64,000 nt of DNA, from the NCBI RefSeq assembly GCF_014672715.2, contig NZ_CP058566.2:1240001-1304000 (forward strand). Reading direction: 5' to 3'. The notes below the pieces were generated by a model. The model was given only the letters and a program-made list of their open reading frames with translations. It was not told the origin of the DNA and searched no databases. Position numbers and translations under genes: made by a program. This DNA comes from Dehalogenimonas etheniformans (GTDB taxonomy: Bacteria > Chloroflexota > Dehalococcoidia > Dehalococcoidales > Dehalococcoidaceae). This document shows, piece by piece, positions 8,343 to 16,718 of the stretch (positions are counted from its first letter, which is position 1; the number at the start of each line of letters is the position of its first letter).

Positions 8343-11029
8343 TTACCTGACTACGTATTGAACCTCGGAAGACGACGGAGTCGACAATGGAAGTTCGATA
8401 AAGAAAGCGGCGCCCTTGCCCGGTTCACACTCCGCCCAGATCCTGCCGCCATGAGCCTGGACGATCCCGTGGCTGATCGACAACCCGAGTCCCGTACCCT
8501 GCCCGACATCCTTGGTGGTAAAGAATGGATCAAACAGCCTGGGCAAAGTATCGATTGCAATGCCTGGCACGTCATCAACGAAAGTTATTCGGATGGCTGA
8601 GGCTTCCTCAACCAACCGGATGGATATGAGTAGCTTGCCTCTGCCGTGAGCCCTGGACATGAAAAACTCGGCATTGATGACGATGTTCAGAAACACCTGC
8701 TGTAATTGAAAGTAGTCGGCGGTTATAGCTGGCAGGTCCTCCGCAAAATCGGTGACAACTACAATATTATTGATCTTTTGCTCATACGCCCGAAGCGCCA
8801 GGACTTTGTCGATCACCTCGTTCACCGATAACTCCTGGCGGCTCTGGTTGTGCCTGCGGGCAAAGACCAGCAGGTTTTTGACCACATCCACCGCCCTCTG
8901 TGCCTCTGAATGGATTGTCTCTACGTCCTGACGTATCGCCACGGGGATATCTGATGACGGGACCAGCTCCGAAAAACCCAGCACGCCGGTGAGCGGGTTG
9001 TTGATCTCATGGGCGATGCCAGCCGCGAGTTCGCCGACGGATGCCAGCCGGTCGGTAACCATAAGTTTTTCCTGCATGCGCTTGCGTTCGGTTATATCTT
9101 GGGATATGTGGACGCTGGCAACAACTTCTCCCGAAGGGCTGAACATCGGGTATGTCGATACTATGGTGTAAGTTCCCATCTCGGCGTTGTGGATCTCGAC
9201 TTCAGCCGGAACTCCCTTTTTAAGCGTTTGAACATGGGGGCAACCCGATACCGGTTCTGTCGAACCATGAGAAACCTCGTAGCAGGTTTTGCCCACAAGA
9301 TTCTCCGGCGAAGTTTTCAAGGCCTTCGGCGAAAGCCTTGTTAACCCGGACGATCTTAAAATCGCGGTCCTGGATCGAAACGGGCGTTGATATGGCATCG
9401 AAAGTCGCCCGCCATTCCTCGGCCGACCGCACCAGGCGGAGTTCCATTCGCTTGCGCTCCGTAACATCGCGGAAACTCCAGACCCTGCCGACGATCCGCC
9501 TTTCGAGACGCAGCGGCCGGGAATAACGCTCGAATACCCGCCCGTCTTTAAGCAGTAAAACGTCCGAACTCGAAAGCTCCGGTTGGGTCAAGATCTCTTC
9601 AATTCTCTTGACAAAACCGTCGCCGTCGGTGAGTTGCTGGCGGGCAAATTCGATAAGATCCTGATCGTTGCCTTTAGCGAGGATATCCTTGGACATCCCC
9701 CACATCTTCACAAAACGGCTTGAATACCGCTGTACTTTGCCGCCGTGGCCGACCACCAGAATGCCGTCAGCGGTCGATTCCAGCGTAGCTGCCAACTCCG
9801 AAAGCGATTGGCGCAACACCTCCTCGACCCGTTTGGACTCCGAGATATCCAAAGCGGTGAAGACGATGCCTTTCGAGATGTCCAAGGCATCCATGGGAGT
9901 CACCGAAAGCATGATCGGGAAATGGCTGCCGTCCTTGCGCCGGGCGCTGATTTCAACGGTCATTTGCCCGCGGGCTGACAACTGCTCCTGGATTCTGTCG
10001 CCCATAGTCTCATACGCTTCGTCGGTGTCATACAGGATGCGGGTGCTCTGCCCGACCATCTCATCCCGGGTGTAACCGGACAGACGGCACATAGTTTCGT
10101 TTACTTCTCTGATGACCCGGTTGACAGAGACAGCGATGCCGACCGGTGTGGTGCCGAATATAGCGGCCAGCTTGCCTTCCCGCTCCTTCAAGCTTCCTCA
10201 ATCTGTCTTCGGGCAGTGATATCGCGGGAGACGCCGAGAATGTGCGAGGGACGCCCGTCGTCGTAGACGAGGCTGGCGGAGACTCCCGTCCACACCGTCG
10301 TGCCGTCCTTGCGTGGTTGTTCAACATCGATAAGGGGAACCCGACCCTGTTTTTCGCCGGTCATGATCTCGGCGGCGGCCAGTTTCATCCCATCTACAAC
10401 AGCTTGAAGCGAACCCGGGCAGACCGCTCCTTTGTCGATTGCCTCAACACCTCGTCAGGGGTGTAGCCGCGCAACTGATAAACGGAGGGGCTGACATAGG
10501 TAAACCTGCCGTCCAGCGACAAAGTCCAGATGACGTCCGTAGAATTCTCGGTAATCAGGCGGTAGCGGCGTTCACTGTCACGCAGGGCGTTCTCCGCCTT
10601 CTTCTGTTCGGTGACGTCCTTGATGACGCCGAAGACCTTGCCCGAGGCAGCGTCGTATTCGGCGACAGATTGGACGTTGGCAACTGAGCCGTCGGAGGGA
10701 CGGCGGATCTTGAACTCGACGTCATAGGTCTGCCCATGCTCAATGAGATTGGCTAATCCCTCGTCGAGGGCAGGGCGGTACTCTTCCAGGGGAATGCCCT
10801 GGATGGTGGACAGGGACCATGTATCGCCAGTAAGGCCGTAGATGGCTTTGGCGGCATCGGAGGCGGTGACTTTTTGGGATTTGAGATCTATCTCCCAACT
10901 GCCGAAGCCGAGGACGCGGCCGATGCGCTCAAGGCGCAGGATGTTTCCCAGCAGGGTTTTATGAGACCTGTATCCGTTTCCCGTCATCGTTCCCCGTGTA
11001 GTGTCGTTGGATTGCGCGGGCGGACGCAC
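8343..11029 (-). pseudogene. Multi-PAS sensor histidine kinase, broken by three frameshifts
   Basis: Four overlapping open frames (11029-10394, 10388-10188, 10191-9220, 9467-8343) join into one kinase of about 890 residues. It has roughly five PAS domains, a HisKA domain with H-box GELAAGIAHEINNPL, and a HATPase domain. The breaks lie near 10435, at 10189 and near 9325. Each is repaired by one base: for example VNKAFAE continues as ALKTSPENLVGKTCYEV, and RRQIEEA as LKEREGKLAA. No membrane segment is seen, so the sensor would be cytoplasmic. The G1 box reads DDVPGI where DxGxGI is expected. Three independent indels plus a weakened ATP site favour a decaying gene over sequencing error, though a low-quality assembly could also cause it. 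Confidence 0.85.
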
Positions 11030-11114
11030 CGGGTACCGGACAGGCCGATGCGTTAATTAATAATTGTAATGATGCCTAAATACGAGTATTTTGTCAACCT
11101 TATGTCTGGTCAAT

Positions 11115-11900
11115 TCATCGAGTGAAGATCCCGAGATACCAGTCTATTATCTGGTTGCCCCATAGGAAGGTGATGAAGGTGGTCAGGGCGAGGAAGGGGC
11201 CGAAGGCGATCGCTTCCCTTCCTCTCTTAATTTTAGCCGCCACCAGGATAACCGCTACAATCCCGCCCAAAATCCAGGACAACAGCACCGCTGCAATGAT
11301 ATTCGGCCAACCGGTGATCACTCCTGCCAACGCGCCCAGCCAAATATCGCCGATCCCCATAGCTTCCTGTTTATAATAGGCGTTAGCCCCCAGCCTGACC
11401 ATGAAATAAACCGCCGCCCCTACCAGGCCACCGATAAGGGCACTGCCTAGGGAGGAAACCATTGTTAGCTCGCTCGTAAAAAAGCTTGCGACGAAACCTA
11501 TCAGTATGCCACCGATCACGATGGTCGGAAGAACAAGTTGTTGTTCGAAATCTATGACGAAAATGACAAGTAGTAGGCTGAAATACGCCAGGGACAGTAG
11601 CAAGTCCGGCGTAAAGCCAAAATAGAGATAGAGCCCGGCGAAAGCCAGCGCGGTGACCAGTTCTACCCAGAATACCCGCTGGGGGATGGTCTCGCCGCAG
11701 GTGCGGCATCGGCCGCGGAGGGCAAGCCAGGAGATGATGGGGATCATGTCGAGCGGGGTCAGACGCCGGCCGCAGCCGGGGCATCGCGAAGGAGGCGCGA
11801 CCACCGATTGTTCCTGGGGCAGCCTGTCGCAGAGAACGTTCAGGAAGCTGCCGATGACGGCGCCGAAGAGGGCGAAGATGACGGCGTAGGCTATTTCCAT
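11115..11900 (-). CDS. pilD: Prepilin peptidase / N-methyltransferase (PilD, A24 family)
   Basis: 261 residues, very hydrophobic, with about seven or eight membrane segments. The N-terminal cytoplasmic loop carries two CxxC pairs (CPGCGRR and CRTCGE). The aspartates expected at the catalytic centre are in FVIDFEQQ and MGIGDIWLGA, the latter being the GxGD-type motif. The enzyme cleaves the leader of prepilins after the Gly before Phe and N-methylates the new terminus. It should process the three pilins and the PilV/PilW-like proteins of this locus. It lies upstream of the broken kinase in the same orientation and is separated from the pilus genes by a repeat-rich gap. Confidence 0.93.
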   Translation of the reverse strand: MEIAYAVIFALFGAVIGSFLNVLCDRLPQEQSVVAPPSRCPGCGRRLTPLDMIPIISWLALRGRCRTCGETIPQRVFWVELVTALAFAGLYLYFGFTPDLLLSLAYFSLLLVIFVIDFEQQLVLPTIVIGGILIGFVASFFTSELTMVSSLGSALIGGLVGAAVYFMVRLGANAYYKQEAMGIGDIWLGALAGVITGWPNIIAAVLLSWILGGIVAVILVAAKIKRGREAIAFGPFLALTTFITFLWGNQIIDWYLGIFTR

Positions 11901-12077
11901 TTCGGGATATTGTGGCGGGTTGGGGCATGGGTGTCAAACTTTGTTATTTGTTTTAGCCCTTTGATATATATCGAAGGAAACGAATCCATTTTTACGTTCA
12001 GATTTGGGGTTTTAGCGGGTTCTAGTTTGGAACAATTCTTTTTGCATTTAAAACTAAACATGAAAATGAACCTATCC

Positions 12078-12172
12078 CTGCCCCTTCCCTCCGGCTCGGT
12101 CGCTCGCCGCTGGAAGGGGTGGTTTTTTTAAAGAGGTTCCGACTCGCAAGCCCCGCTCGTCGGAACCTCTAT
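12078..12172. other. Two adjacent hairpins in a gene-free stretch
   Basis: The first pairs CCCCTTCC with GGAAGGGG (about 12087-12120). The second pairs AGAGGTTCCGAC with GTCGGAACCTCT around a 15-base loop (about 12132-12172). No U tract suitable for termination follows either one. The span 11901-13042 contains these hairpins and repeats A, B and others, and no gene I can support. Confidence 0.5.
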
Positions 12173-12354
12173 CCGGGATCCCCCGCCTAAAAACATCGTA
12201 AAGCCTAATTCTTTGATGGTATGCATATCCCCGGTCATACTCGTTTAGTCTTCGGTCTGTAACTCGCGAAAACGAATGAAACGAATATTTCGGGTGCAAA
12301 TGAGTCTGGGGGAGCGATAAATAGGTTGTACAGATGTGCTATTATCATTGTGGT

Positions 12355-12420
12355 ATTATAGCACCGGTGTCCTCGAAGGTGTCAAGCGTTTCGTGTCGTT
12401 TTTGGTAGAGTATTTTGTTA
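12355..12420 (-). repeat. Dispersed repeat B, copy 2 (promoter-like)
   Basis: On the minus strand the shared core ends in TTGACA (12380-12385), followed after 19 bases by TATAAT (12355-12360) with the extended TGC upstream. The spacer sequence is diverged from copies 1 and 3. No gene is recognised downstream within 1 kb apart from the prepilin peptidase. Confidence 0.7.
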
Positions 12421-12620
12421 TGTCGTCCAAGTGTGCTAAGAGGTAAAAATCCGAAAGAATATCCCAGCTCAAAACTCCAAATGGGCTTTCAGCGATTTGC
12501 GGGGCATTGAGATTCTTCACGATGCTTCGCTCGTTCAGAATGACAGCATGGGCGAAGGTGCCCCCTCTCCCTACCCTCTCCCCGTGGGGAAGAGGTGTAA
12601 TGGGCGGATCCTCCCCGAGG

Positions 12621-12683
12621 CATCGGTGTACTATTCGAGGACGATTGCCACGCCTTGCCGCCAGGCAAGGCTCGCAAAGACAG
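12621..12683 (+). repeat. Dispersed repeat A, copy 1
   Basis: The pattern is CTATTCG, a short variable part, GACGATTGCCACG, then a small palindrome (GCCTTGCCGCCAGGCAAGGC here), then CTCGCAAAGACA. The palindrome differs between copies but stays self-complementary. Other copies are near 13334, 13483 and 16652. Confidence 0.7.
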
Positions 12684-12764
12684 AGTTTTTTGTGGCATCG
12701 GTGTGGATGGTGGTACTCCCTCTCCTTCATTTCCTCTCCCACGCGGGGGCGAGGAAAGCTAGAT

Positions 12765-12835
12765 ATTATAGCACATGGGTTCGATAGGGTTGTCAAGCGT
12801 TTCGTGTCGTTTTTGGTGCAATATTTTTCAGTGTC
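12765..12835 (-). repeat. Dispersed repeat B, copy 3 (promoter-like)
   Basis: On the minus strand TTGACA (12791-12796), a 20-base spacer and TATAAT (12765-12770) are preceded by the ACGACACGAAACGC core. The spacer is almost the same as in copy 1, which lies 11.5 kb away. Confidence 0.7.
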
Positions 12836-13042
12836 GGCACAGTTATTAGCCCCTAATTGATCGACACACTCGTCCAGGGTTAACCCTATTCGAAATACTT
12901 TAAGTCGCATTGCCGGTTTGCCACTAGGTAACCCGATCTGAAAAATCGGGTACATTTCACCCGAGAATTACGGGTGTTTTCGGATATGTCGAGGAATAAA
13001 AGTCAATTATAGTGTAACTATCAAGTCCCTGAGAGGCCGGGT

Positions 13043-13255
13043 ATGTTGAGAGGGTTGTGTCCAGGGTGCGGCGAACTGGTAAGCGGATGGGCGCTAAGGG
13101 TCCCAAAATACAATAAATGCCCGCAGTGCGGACTTGATTACCTGCTATCCGAGAACGAGCAACCCTTTCAAAAGAACAATCCCAGGATACTCCCCGAGTA
13201 CAAGCCGATCTTCAACAGGTCGCAACCGTTCACCGAACCGCAAACTGTGGAATAA
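13043..13255 (+). CDS. Small zinc-ribbon protein, uncharacterised
   Basis: 70 residues with CPGCGE near residue 6 and CPQCGLDYL near residue 30, a four-cysteine zinc ribbon, followed by a polar tail. A weak GAGAGG lies ahead of the ATG. The gene stands alone between repeat clusters. The CxxCG pairs argue for a real protein, but the rest of the region is repeat-derived and no homologue is recognised. It could be a small nucleic-acid-binding or metal-binding protein. Confidence 0.45.
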   Translation: MLRGLCPGCGELVSGWALRVPKYNKCPQCGLDYLLSENEQPFQKNNPRILPEYKPIFNRSQPFTEPQTVE

Positions 13256-13333
13256 AGGCTTACCTCTCTCGCAAAGACACAATATTAATGGATTGTGGTA
13301 CCCCCGCTCCCTAACGACCTCCAAATCCCAATT

Positions 13334-13398
13334 GCAACGGTGGACTATTCGGGGACGATTGCCACGGATTGCCATTCAAGGCAATCCTCGCAAAGACA
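13334..13398 (+). repeat. Dispersed repeat A, copy 2
   Basis: It has the same layout as copy 1, with CTATTCGGGGACGATTGCC, then a palindrome around GGATTGCCATTCAAGGCAATCC, then CTCGCAAAGACA. A partial tail copy (CTCGCAAAGACACAATATT) lies just upstream near 13268. Confidence 0.7.
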
Positions 13399-13482
13399 TT
13401 TATGGGGGAAAGATTTCCTTACCCTCACCCTAACCCTCTCCCCGTGGGGAGACGAGGAATAAATGACCTCTGGATCTCAATT

Positions 13483-13549
13483 GCATCGGTGTACTATTCG
13501 TTGACGATTGCCACGGACTTGCCAACTGGCAACTCCTCGCAAAGACACA
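13483..13549 (+). repeat. Dispersed repeat A, copy 3
   Basis: CTATTCGTTGACGATTGCC, a palindrome built on ACTTGCCAACTGGCAACT, and CTCGCAAAGACACAATATT. The tail is shared with the partial copy near 13268. The span 13256-13913 holds these repeats, a CCCTCTCCCCGTGGGGA motif also present near 12575, and then the pilin promoter region. Confidence 0.7.
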
Positions 13550-13913
13550 ATATTGATGGATTGTGGGGATGGGCGAGGAAAGTTCTAACTTTAGTTGTAG
13601 CGGTTTTGATGACAACAAAGTGCTCGCGTAACACAACGTTATGTCAGTCACTTTCATCGTAAACGCTATACTTTTCCACCTTCACATCATTTATACTCAC
13701 AACACATCGCTGGAACCACGGGCATGCGATCCGGCGAAAAGGCGCCGAAGAGGTACCGGAGTACCTTAAAAAATCGAAAATCGAAGAAAAACGGTAAACT
13801 AAAATACTATTGATTATATTCAACCCGCCCACATATAATCCTCAGGTACTTAACTGAACGACAATTCAGTGAGTAAATAAAATAAACTAGAACGGAAAGG
13901 TGGTGACAAACAG

Positions 13914-14264
13914 ATGAAGTTCTTACAGAAATTCCGCAAAGGCCGCAAAGGCTTTACCCTGATTGAGCTTTTGGTGGTCATTGCCATCCTGGGCGTCATC
14001 GCCGCCGTCGCCGTACCGAACATCCTCAAGTTCATGGATAGCGGTGCTGAGGAAGCTGCTAGGGCCGAGCAACACAACGTTCAGGTAGCCGTCGCTGCAT
14101 GGATGGTTGATAACACTGGCAGTCCAGCCGATGCAATCACTCCAACCGATAAAGGGCTCTTCGCAGCCTATCTTATCAACAATGTGGAATACAATTGGAC
14201 CATTGATGCGAACGGTGCGGTAACTCCGACCGATAGTACGAATCCGCTTTACGTCGCACCCTAA
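13914..14264 (+). CDS. Type IV pilin-like protein 1
   Basis: 116 residues. A basic leader (MKFLQKFRKGRKG) precedes the prepilin cleavage point, then FTLIELLVVIAILGVIAAVA with the conserved Glu5. The mature protein is about 103 residues, small for a major pilin. After the hydrophobic helix comes a short globular part ending in TPTDSTNPLYVAP. AAAGGTGGTGA precedes the ATG at a suitable distance. A terminator directly after the gene separates it from the next pilin. Being first, strongly signalled and singly terminated, it is the best candidate for the main pilus subunit, but this is inference. Confidence 0.88.
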   Translation: MKFLQKFRKGRKGFTLIELLVVIAILGVIAAVAVPNILKFMDSGAEEAARAEQHNVQVAVAAWMVDNTGSPADAITPTDKGLFAAYLINNVEYNWTIDANGAVTPTDSTNPLYVAP

Positions 14265-14290
14265 TAATCTTGTCAAAGCGTAACCGTAAA

Positions 14291-14322
14291 AAGAACCTCC
14301 CTCACAGGAGGTTCTTTTTTTC
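14291..14322 (+). terminator. Terminator after pilin 1
   Basis: AAGAACCTCC, a 5-base loop and GGAGGTTCTT are followed by TTTTTC. Confidence 0.9.
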
Positions 14323-14417
14323 AAACTAAAGTAATCTTGACTCGCAATATTGAATATAATATTCTCTTGTTCAAGAAACATATCTGAGTATCATTGACCA
14401 TAACAGGGGTAAATCTT

Positions 14418-14741
14418 ATGAAATTAAGAAGGAAAAACGGTTTTACGTTAATCGAACTTTTGGTAGTAATAGCGATACTCGGGACTGTCGCGGCGGTAGC
14501 AGTACCTAATGTATTAAAGTTTATCGGAACAGGAAATGACGCTGCCGCTAAACAGGAATTACTCAACGTGGCGGCGGCAACCGCGGCGGCTCTTGCATCA
14601 GAACCACCTGTCGATCCGACTATAGATGATGCCCAGATTATCGCAGGTGTAGGAGTCGGCAAATTCATGGTTCAGAATACTGAATTCAAATACACAATAG
14701 ATTCGGCTGGAAATATCACGCAGGGCGGAAGAGTCTCCTAA
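14418..14741 (+). CDS. Type IV pilin-like protein 2
   Basis: 107 residues starting MKLRRKNG, with cleavage before FTLIELLVVIAILGTVAAVA. The open frame begins earlier at 14394, but the ATG at 14418 has AGGGG seven bases upstream and gives a normal prepilin leader. The soluble part is short, Ala-rich at first, and ends TQGGRVS. It is related to the first pilin in its helix and in the TIDSAGN segment near the C-terminus. It should be processed by the same prepilin peptidase and act as a pilus or pseudopilus subunit. Confidence 0.85.
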   Translation: MKLRRKNGFTLIELLVVIAILGTVAAVAVPNVLKFIGTGNDAAAKQELLNVAAATAAALASEPPVDPTIDDAQIIAGVGVGKFMVQNTEFKYTIDSAGNITQGGRVS

Positions 14742-14870
14742 ACGAACCATTTTCCGTAGAAACGTGACAACAAACCGCTACAAATTCTCAATAAATACGT
14801 CTTGACCCACTGATTTCTAATTGAGTATCCTAATAATAGCTATCTATGATTCGGATCAGTGAATAATCTG

Positions 14871-15221
14871 ATGAAAAAACATCGCGGTTTTACCTTGATG
14901 GAAGTTCTCGTGGTACTAGCAATATTTGCTGTATTGGCGGGCATTGCAATACCAAACGTCCTGGGCTATATCGGGAAGGCGGATAGAAGCGCAGCGCTGG
15001 AAGAGGAACATAACCTCATCGTGGCCGTCGGTGTGGCGATGAAGCAAGGCGGAGGCGCCATTGTTTCAGATTACACAAGCAGCGGCAAGGTTTATGCAAA
15101 CGCCGGGGCTGCAGATGACGATCCCGCCAAGTACCTTTATAACGACACCGAATTTGAATGGATCATCACTACTGACGGTGTGCTAACTCCCGGAGACGAT
15201 AATCCGTTAAAACCTACCTGA
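14871..15221 (+). CDS. Type IV pilin-like protein 3
   Basis: 116 residues from ATG at 14871 (an in-frame GTG at 14859 is an alternative, and neither has a convincing Shine-Dalgarno site). A leader MKKHRG precedes FTLMEVLVVLAIFAVLAGIA with Glu5. The C-terminal half contains DTEFEWIITTDGVLTPGD, similar in layout to the two preceding pilins, so the three are paralogues in tandem. An intrinsic terminator follows. Confidence 0.83.
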   Translation: MKKHRGFTLMEVLVVLAIFAVLAGIAIPNVLGYIGKADRSAALEEEHNLIVAVGVAMKQGGGAIVSDYTSSGKVYANAGAADDDPAKYLYNDTEFEWIITTDGVLTPGDDNPLKPT

Positions 15222-15238
15222 TGCAATAAGCATTGAAA

Positions 15239-15268
15239 AAAGAGCCCCCTTCGGAGGGCTCTTTTTTA
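15239..15268 (+). terminator. Terminator after pilin 3
   Basis: AAAGAGCCCCC, TTCG and GGAGGGCTCTTT (imperfect at the tip) are followed by a T run. Confidence 0.88.
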
Positions 15269-15276
15269 TTGAAATT

Positions 15277-15455
15277 GTCGCTCCGTTCAAGGATTTGCTT
15301 CGGCAAACTCAGCACAGGCTCAAGCTCACCACGAACGGAGGAAAAAAGCTCAGGGCAGGCTCAGGCTCCCACGAAAGGGTATTGGAGGGGTAACCATCCG
15401 TTCATGGATTTGCTTCGGCTAACTCAGCACAGGCTCAGGCTCACCACGAACGGAG
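15277..15455. repeat. Dispersed repeat C cluster
   Basis: Two good copies (about 15281-15342 and 15398-15455) read CCGTTCA, GGATTTGCTTCGGC, ACTCAGCACAGGCTCA and CACCACGAACGG. A degraded copy lies between them. The ends CCGTTC and GAACGG make each unit an inverted repeat. A shorter relative lies at 63916-63952. Confidence 0.7.
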
Positions 15456-15461
15456 ATTGTA

Positions 15462-16586
15462 TTAAAGGAACGAACTGATCATGCCGCCGCCAGTTGAAGG
15501 CTTTCGCCGTGGCGCCACACCTTTTGTCCGGCCACCCAACAACCGTTCCACCTCAGCCTGGTCGGCGCAATAATCAAACACTGTTTCACGTGAGATCTTC
15601 TGGTTTCTATATAAGTCAACCAAAGAATCATCGAGTGACATCATACCTTCTTCCCGACAGGTGCGGAGCACATTAGGCAACTGGTAGAGCTTTTCTTCCC
15701 GTATCAGGTTCCGCATAGCGGTATTGGCCAGCATGACCTCAACCGCGGCAATCCTGCCTTCATCGCAATACCTCGGCACCAGAGCCTGGCAAAGAACGCC
15801 CACAAGCAGTGACGCAAGGCGGGTATAGGCCAGGTGACGCTCATGGGGCGGGAAGAGGTCGATGATGCGTTCCAGGGCCTGGTGGGTGCTGGGGGCATGG
15901 CTGGTGGAGAGCACCAGGTGACCGGTCTCGGCGATGGTCAGAACCGCCGCCGCGGTCTCCAGGTCACGCATCTCGCCGACCAGGATGACATCCGGGTTCT
16001 GACGCAGGACGTGCTTCAAGGCGTGGGCAAAGGATTTGGTATCGGTACCCAACTGACGCTGGGTGATGGCGCACCTGATCGAGGGATAGACGTACTCAAT
16101 GGGATCTTCGATAGTGATAACGTGCTTGGCCTCGGAGTTATTCAAATGCTGGATCATGGCGGCCAGGGTGGTGGACTTGCCGCTGCCGGTGGGGCCGGTG
16201 ACGACGACCAGACCTCTGGGTTTGGTTACAAGGTCCTTGCAGATCTGGGGCAGTTCCAGTTCATCGATGGTGGGGATGACGGGAGGCAGGAGGCGGATGG
16301 CAAGGCTGATAGCGCCGCGCTGTTGCGCGGCATTGCAGCGGAGGCGGCCGACACCGGGCATGGTGAAGCCGAAATCAAGCTCGAGTTCTCTGTGGAAAAT
16401 GTCGCGGTCGGAGGGCGAGGCGAGCTGGTTAAGGGCTTCCGCGGTGTCCTCAACAGAGAGCCCGGGCAACTTCAGCGGGTCCAGGGCGCCCTTGACGCGG
16501 ACGAGGGGCGGCGAATCCACCACCAGGTGGAGATCGGAACCGCCGCGGTCGCGGGCTTCGGTGATGAGGGAGAAGACGTCAATCAT
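15462..16586 (-). CDS. pilT: Type IV pilus retraction ATPase PilT
   Basis: 374 residues. The N-terminal PAS-like half begins GGSDLHLVVDSPP. The ATPase half carries Walker A GPTGSGKSTT, the Asp box ITIEDPIEYV, Walker B-region DVILVGEMRDLETA, and the His box TGHLVLSTSHAPSTHQALERI, all diagnostic of PilT. It powers pilus disassembly and twitching from the cytoplasmic face. It is the last gene of the minus-strand pilus cluster, 132 bases after the PilM-PilN gene, and a repeat A copy sits in that gap. The C-terminus is Gly/Arg-rich. Confidence 0.93.
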   Translation of the reverse strand: MIDVFSLITEARDRGGSDLHLVVDSPPLVRVKGALDPLKLPGLSVEDTAEALNQLASPSDRDIFHRELELDFGFTMPGVGRLRCNAAQQRGAISLAIRLLPPVIPTIDELELPQICKDLVTKPRGLVVVTGPTGSGKSTTLAAMIQHLNNSEAKHVITIEDPIEYVYPSIRCAITQRQLGTDTKSFAHALKHVLRQNPDVILVGEMRDLETAAAVLTIAETGHLVLSTSHAPSTHQALERIIDLFPPHERHLAYTRLASLLVGVLCQALVPRYCDEGRIAAVEVMLANTAMRNLIREEKLYQLPNVLRTCREEGMMSLDDSLVDLYRNQKISRETVFDYCADQAEVERLLGGRTKGVAPRRKPSTGGGMISSFL

Positions 16587-16651
16587 TTTATGAAGTTCAC
16601 AGTCAACAGTTTACAGTTCACAGGTTGCCCATTCCACCCCATAATTGCTTT

Positions 16652-16711
16652 CGTTGCACTATTCGCGGACGATTGCCACGAACTGCCGCAGAGGCAGTCC
16701 TCGCAATGACA
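16652..16711 (+). repeat. Dispersed repeat A, copy 4
   Basis: ACTATTCGCGGACGATTGCC, a palindrome ACTGCCGCAGAGGCAGT, and CTCGCAATGACA. It lies inside the pilus operon between pilMN and pilT, where it could form a hairpin in the mRNA. Confidence 0.7.
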
Positions 16712-16718
16712 ATATTTA

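Noticed and set aside
12356-12955. 199-codon open frame on the minus strand
   Set aside because: It runs through repeats A and B and the CCCTCTCCCCGTGGGGA motif. The translation is composed of repeat-derived pieces with no domain.
12600-13560. CRISPR array in the repeat cluster
   Set aside because: The repeats are unevenly spaced, diverged and differ in orientation. There are no uniform spacers and no cas genes.
15834-16709. Long plus-strand open frames opposite pilT, pilB (24236-24973) and the regulator (25020-25964)
   Set aside because: They are complements of GC-rich coding sequence. The translations are Gly/Asp-rich without domains.
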